This document shows positions 63,106 through 64,000 of a stretch of DNA of 64,000 nt, one piece after another (the first letter of the stretch is position 1; each line of letters starts with the position of its first letter). The DNA lies in contig NZ_JADIKL010000002.1 in assembly GCF_044904705.1 (NCBI RefSeq), forward strand, positions 62,001 through 126,000. The letters run 5' to 3'. The DNA is from Rhodanobacter_A agri (GTDB lineage Bacteria; Pseudomonadota; Gammaproteobacteria; Xanthomonadales; Rhodanobacteraceae). The translations under genes were made by a program, and so were the position numbers. Under the pieces are notes generated by a model. It was not told the DNA's origin. It ran no database searches and saw only the letters and a program-made list of their open reading frames with translations.

Positions 63106-64000
63106 TTACTTCAGCTTGGCAGCCTTGCGCAGTGCCTCGGCCTTGTCGGTCTTTTCCCACGAGAACGCGGTGTAGCCCTTGCCGTCCTTGCCCTTGACCT
63201 CGACCGGGCTGCGGCCGAAGTGGCCGTAGCTGGCGGTCTGCTGGTACATCGGATGGATCAGGTCGAGCATCTGCAGGATGCCGTACGGGCGCAGGTCGAA
63301 GTGCGCGCGGATCAGCTTCTCGATCTTGTCGTCGCTGATCTTGCCGGTACCGAAGGTCGTGACCGAGATCGAGGTCGGGTGCGCCACGCCGATCGCGTAG
63401 CTCACCTGCACTTCGCAGCGGTCGGCGATGCCGGCAGCCACGATATTCTTGGCCACGTAGCGCGCAGCGTAGGCGGCCGAGCGGTCCACCTTGGACGGAT
63501 CCTTGCCCGAGAACGCGCCGCCGCCGTGGCGGGCCCAGCCGCCGTAGGTGTCGACGATGATCTTGCGGCCGGTCAGGCCGCAGTCGCCCACCGGGCCGCC
63601 GATCTCGAACTTGCCGGTCGGATTGATGTGGAACTTGGTGCCCTTGTGCAGTAGCTTGGCCGGCAGCACCGGCTTGATGATGTGCTCGCGCACGGCCTCG
63701 ATCAGATCCTTCTGCTTCACGCCCGGATCGTGCTGGGTGCTGAGCACCACGGCGTCGATCGCGGTGGCTACGCCGTTGTCGTAGCGCAGGGTGACCTGGC
63801 TCTTCGCGTCCGGGCGCAGCCACGGCAGCGGCGAGTTCTTCTTCTTGCGGACCTTGGCCTGCTGCTCGACCAGGCGATGCGAATAGTGGATCGCCGCCGG
63901 CATGTAGTCCTTGGTTTCGTTGGTGGCGTAGCCGAACATCAGGCCCTGGTCGCCGGCGCCCTGTTCCTCGGGCTTCTTGCGGTCCACGCCCTGGTTGATG
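63106..64000 (-). CDS. metK: S-adenosylmethionine synthetase, 5' end outside window
   Basis: About 298 C-terminal residues of SAM synthetase, which makes SAM from methionine and ATP. Visible are GAGDQGLMFGYA, KFEIGGPVGDCGLTGRKIIVDTYGG and GGGAFSGKDPSKVDRSAAYAARY, all ATP/methionine-site segments. The frame continues past the right edge (INQGVDRKK), so the apparent start at 63987 is not real. Leader controls upstream cannot be seen. It supplies the SAM whose by-product SAH is cleared by ahcY at 37392-38831. Confidence 0.95.
   Translation of the reverse strand, partial: INQGVDRKKPEEQGAGDQGLMFGYATNETKDYMPAAIHYSHRLVEQQAKVRKKKNSPLPWLRPDAKSQVTLRYDNGVATAIDAVVLSTQHDPGVKQKDLIEAVREHIIKPVLPAKLLHKGTKFHINPTGKFEIGGPVGDCGLTGRKIIVDTYGGWARHGGGAFSGKDPSKVDRSAAYAARYVAKNIVAAGIADRCEVQVSYAIGVAHPTSISVTTFGTGKISDDKIEKLIRAHFDLRPYGILQMLDLIHPMYQQTASYGHFGRSPVEVKGKDGKGYTAFSWEKTDKAEALRKAAKLK

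Overview
The window looks like chromosome of a high-GC gammaproteobacterium of the order Xanthomonadales, most likely family Rhodanobacteraceae (Rhodanobacter/Dyella/Frateuria type). The reasons are the housekeeping genes (trpGDC, folE, rmuC, ilvE, metF, ahcY behind an SAH riboswitch, ppc, uup, metK), the GTAGGAGCGC palindromic intergenic repeat, and the TPR-tailed Ser/Thr kinases and MacB-like permease arrays typical of the group. The genus is inference.

Positions 1 to about 18.1 kb form an accessory island of visibly lower GC and mixed codon use, almost all on the minus strand. It opens with the 3' part of a Wadjet jetD gene (plus strand, cut by the window edge). Next comes a mobilisation/replication module: a short MobA/MobL-type relaxase, a YfjI/DUF3987 protein, a small unknown protein and an AlpA-type regulator. 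After that lies a tight three-gene operon: AAA+ ATPase, subtilisin-like (S8) peptidase and a 527-residue protein of no recognised family. This operon is the best candidate here for an uncharacterised system. Beyond it are a lone 308-residue protein, then a vWA / PP2C / kinase triad (E. coli yegL-yegK-yegI type, the TerY-P arrangement) whose kinase carries HhH and topoisomerase-type zinc-finger DNA-binding parts, and finally a UDG-like protein overlapping an unknown gene. No integrase or tRNA was seen. The island ends in a short AT-rich tract directly before trpG, and trpE is not in the window.

From 18.1 kb on the sequence is ordinary high-GC core. It holds trpG-trpD-trpC plus a PgpC-like HAD phosphatase, a REP-like palindrome, a COG2509 flavoprotein, a retropepsin-like secreted protein, a Tet-type MFS pump with a DUF1993 gene, an EF-hand protein, a membrane GGDEF protein, folE, FUSC and rmuC, an AIF-like reductase, rlmI, ilvE, metF (palindromic operator candidate), DUF3228, ahcY (SAH riboswitch and consensus -10) and ppc. 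The 3' end of ppc is present twice, the second copy frameshifted, with a single secreted orphan gene between the copies.

From 43.5 to 55.8 kb runs a colinear export locus: HlyD-like adaptor, one ATPase, three tandem MacB/FtsX-type permeases of about 800 residues, then a sigma-54-type response regulator and its histidine kinase. The window closes with a vapBC pair, uup, a D-Ala-D-Ala carboxypeptidase, a large Ser/Thr kinase with TPR region, and the 3' part of metK (cut by the right edge). metK, ahcY and metF together cover SAM synthesis, SAH removal and methyl-THF supply.
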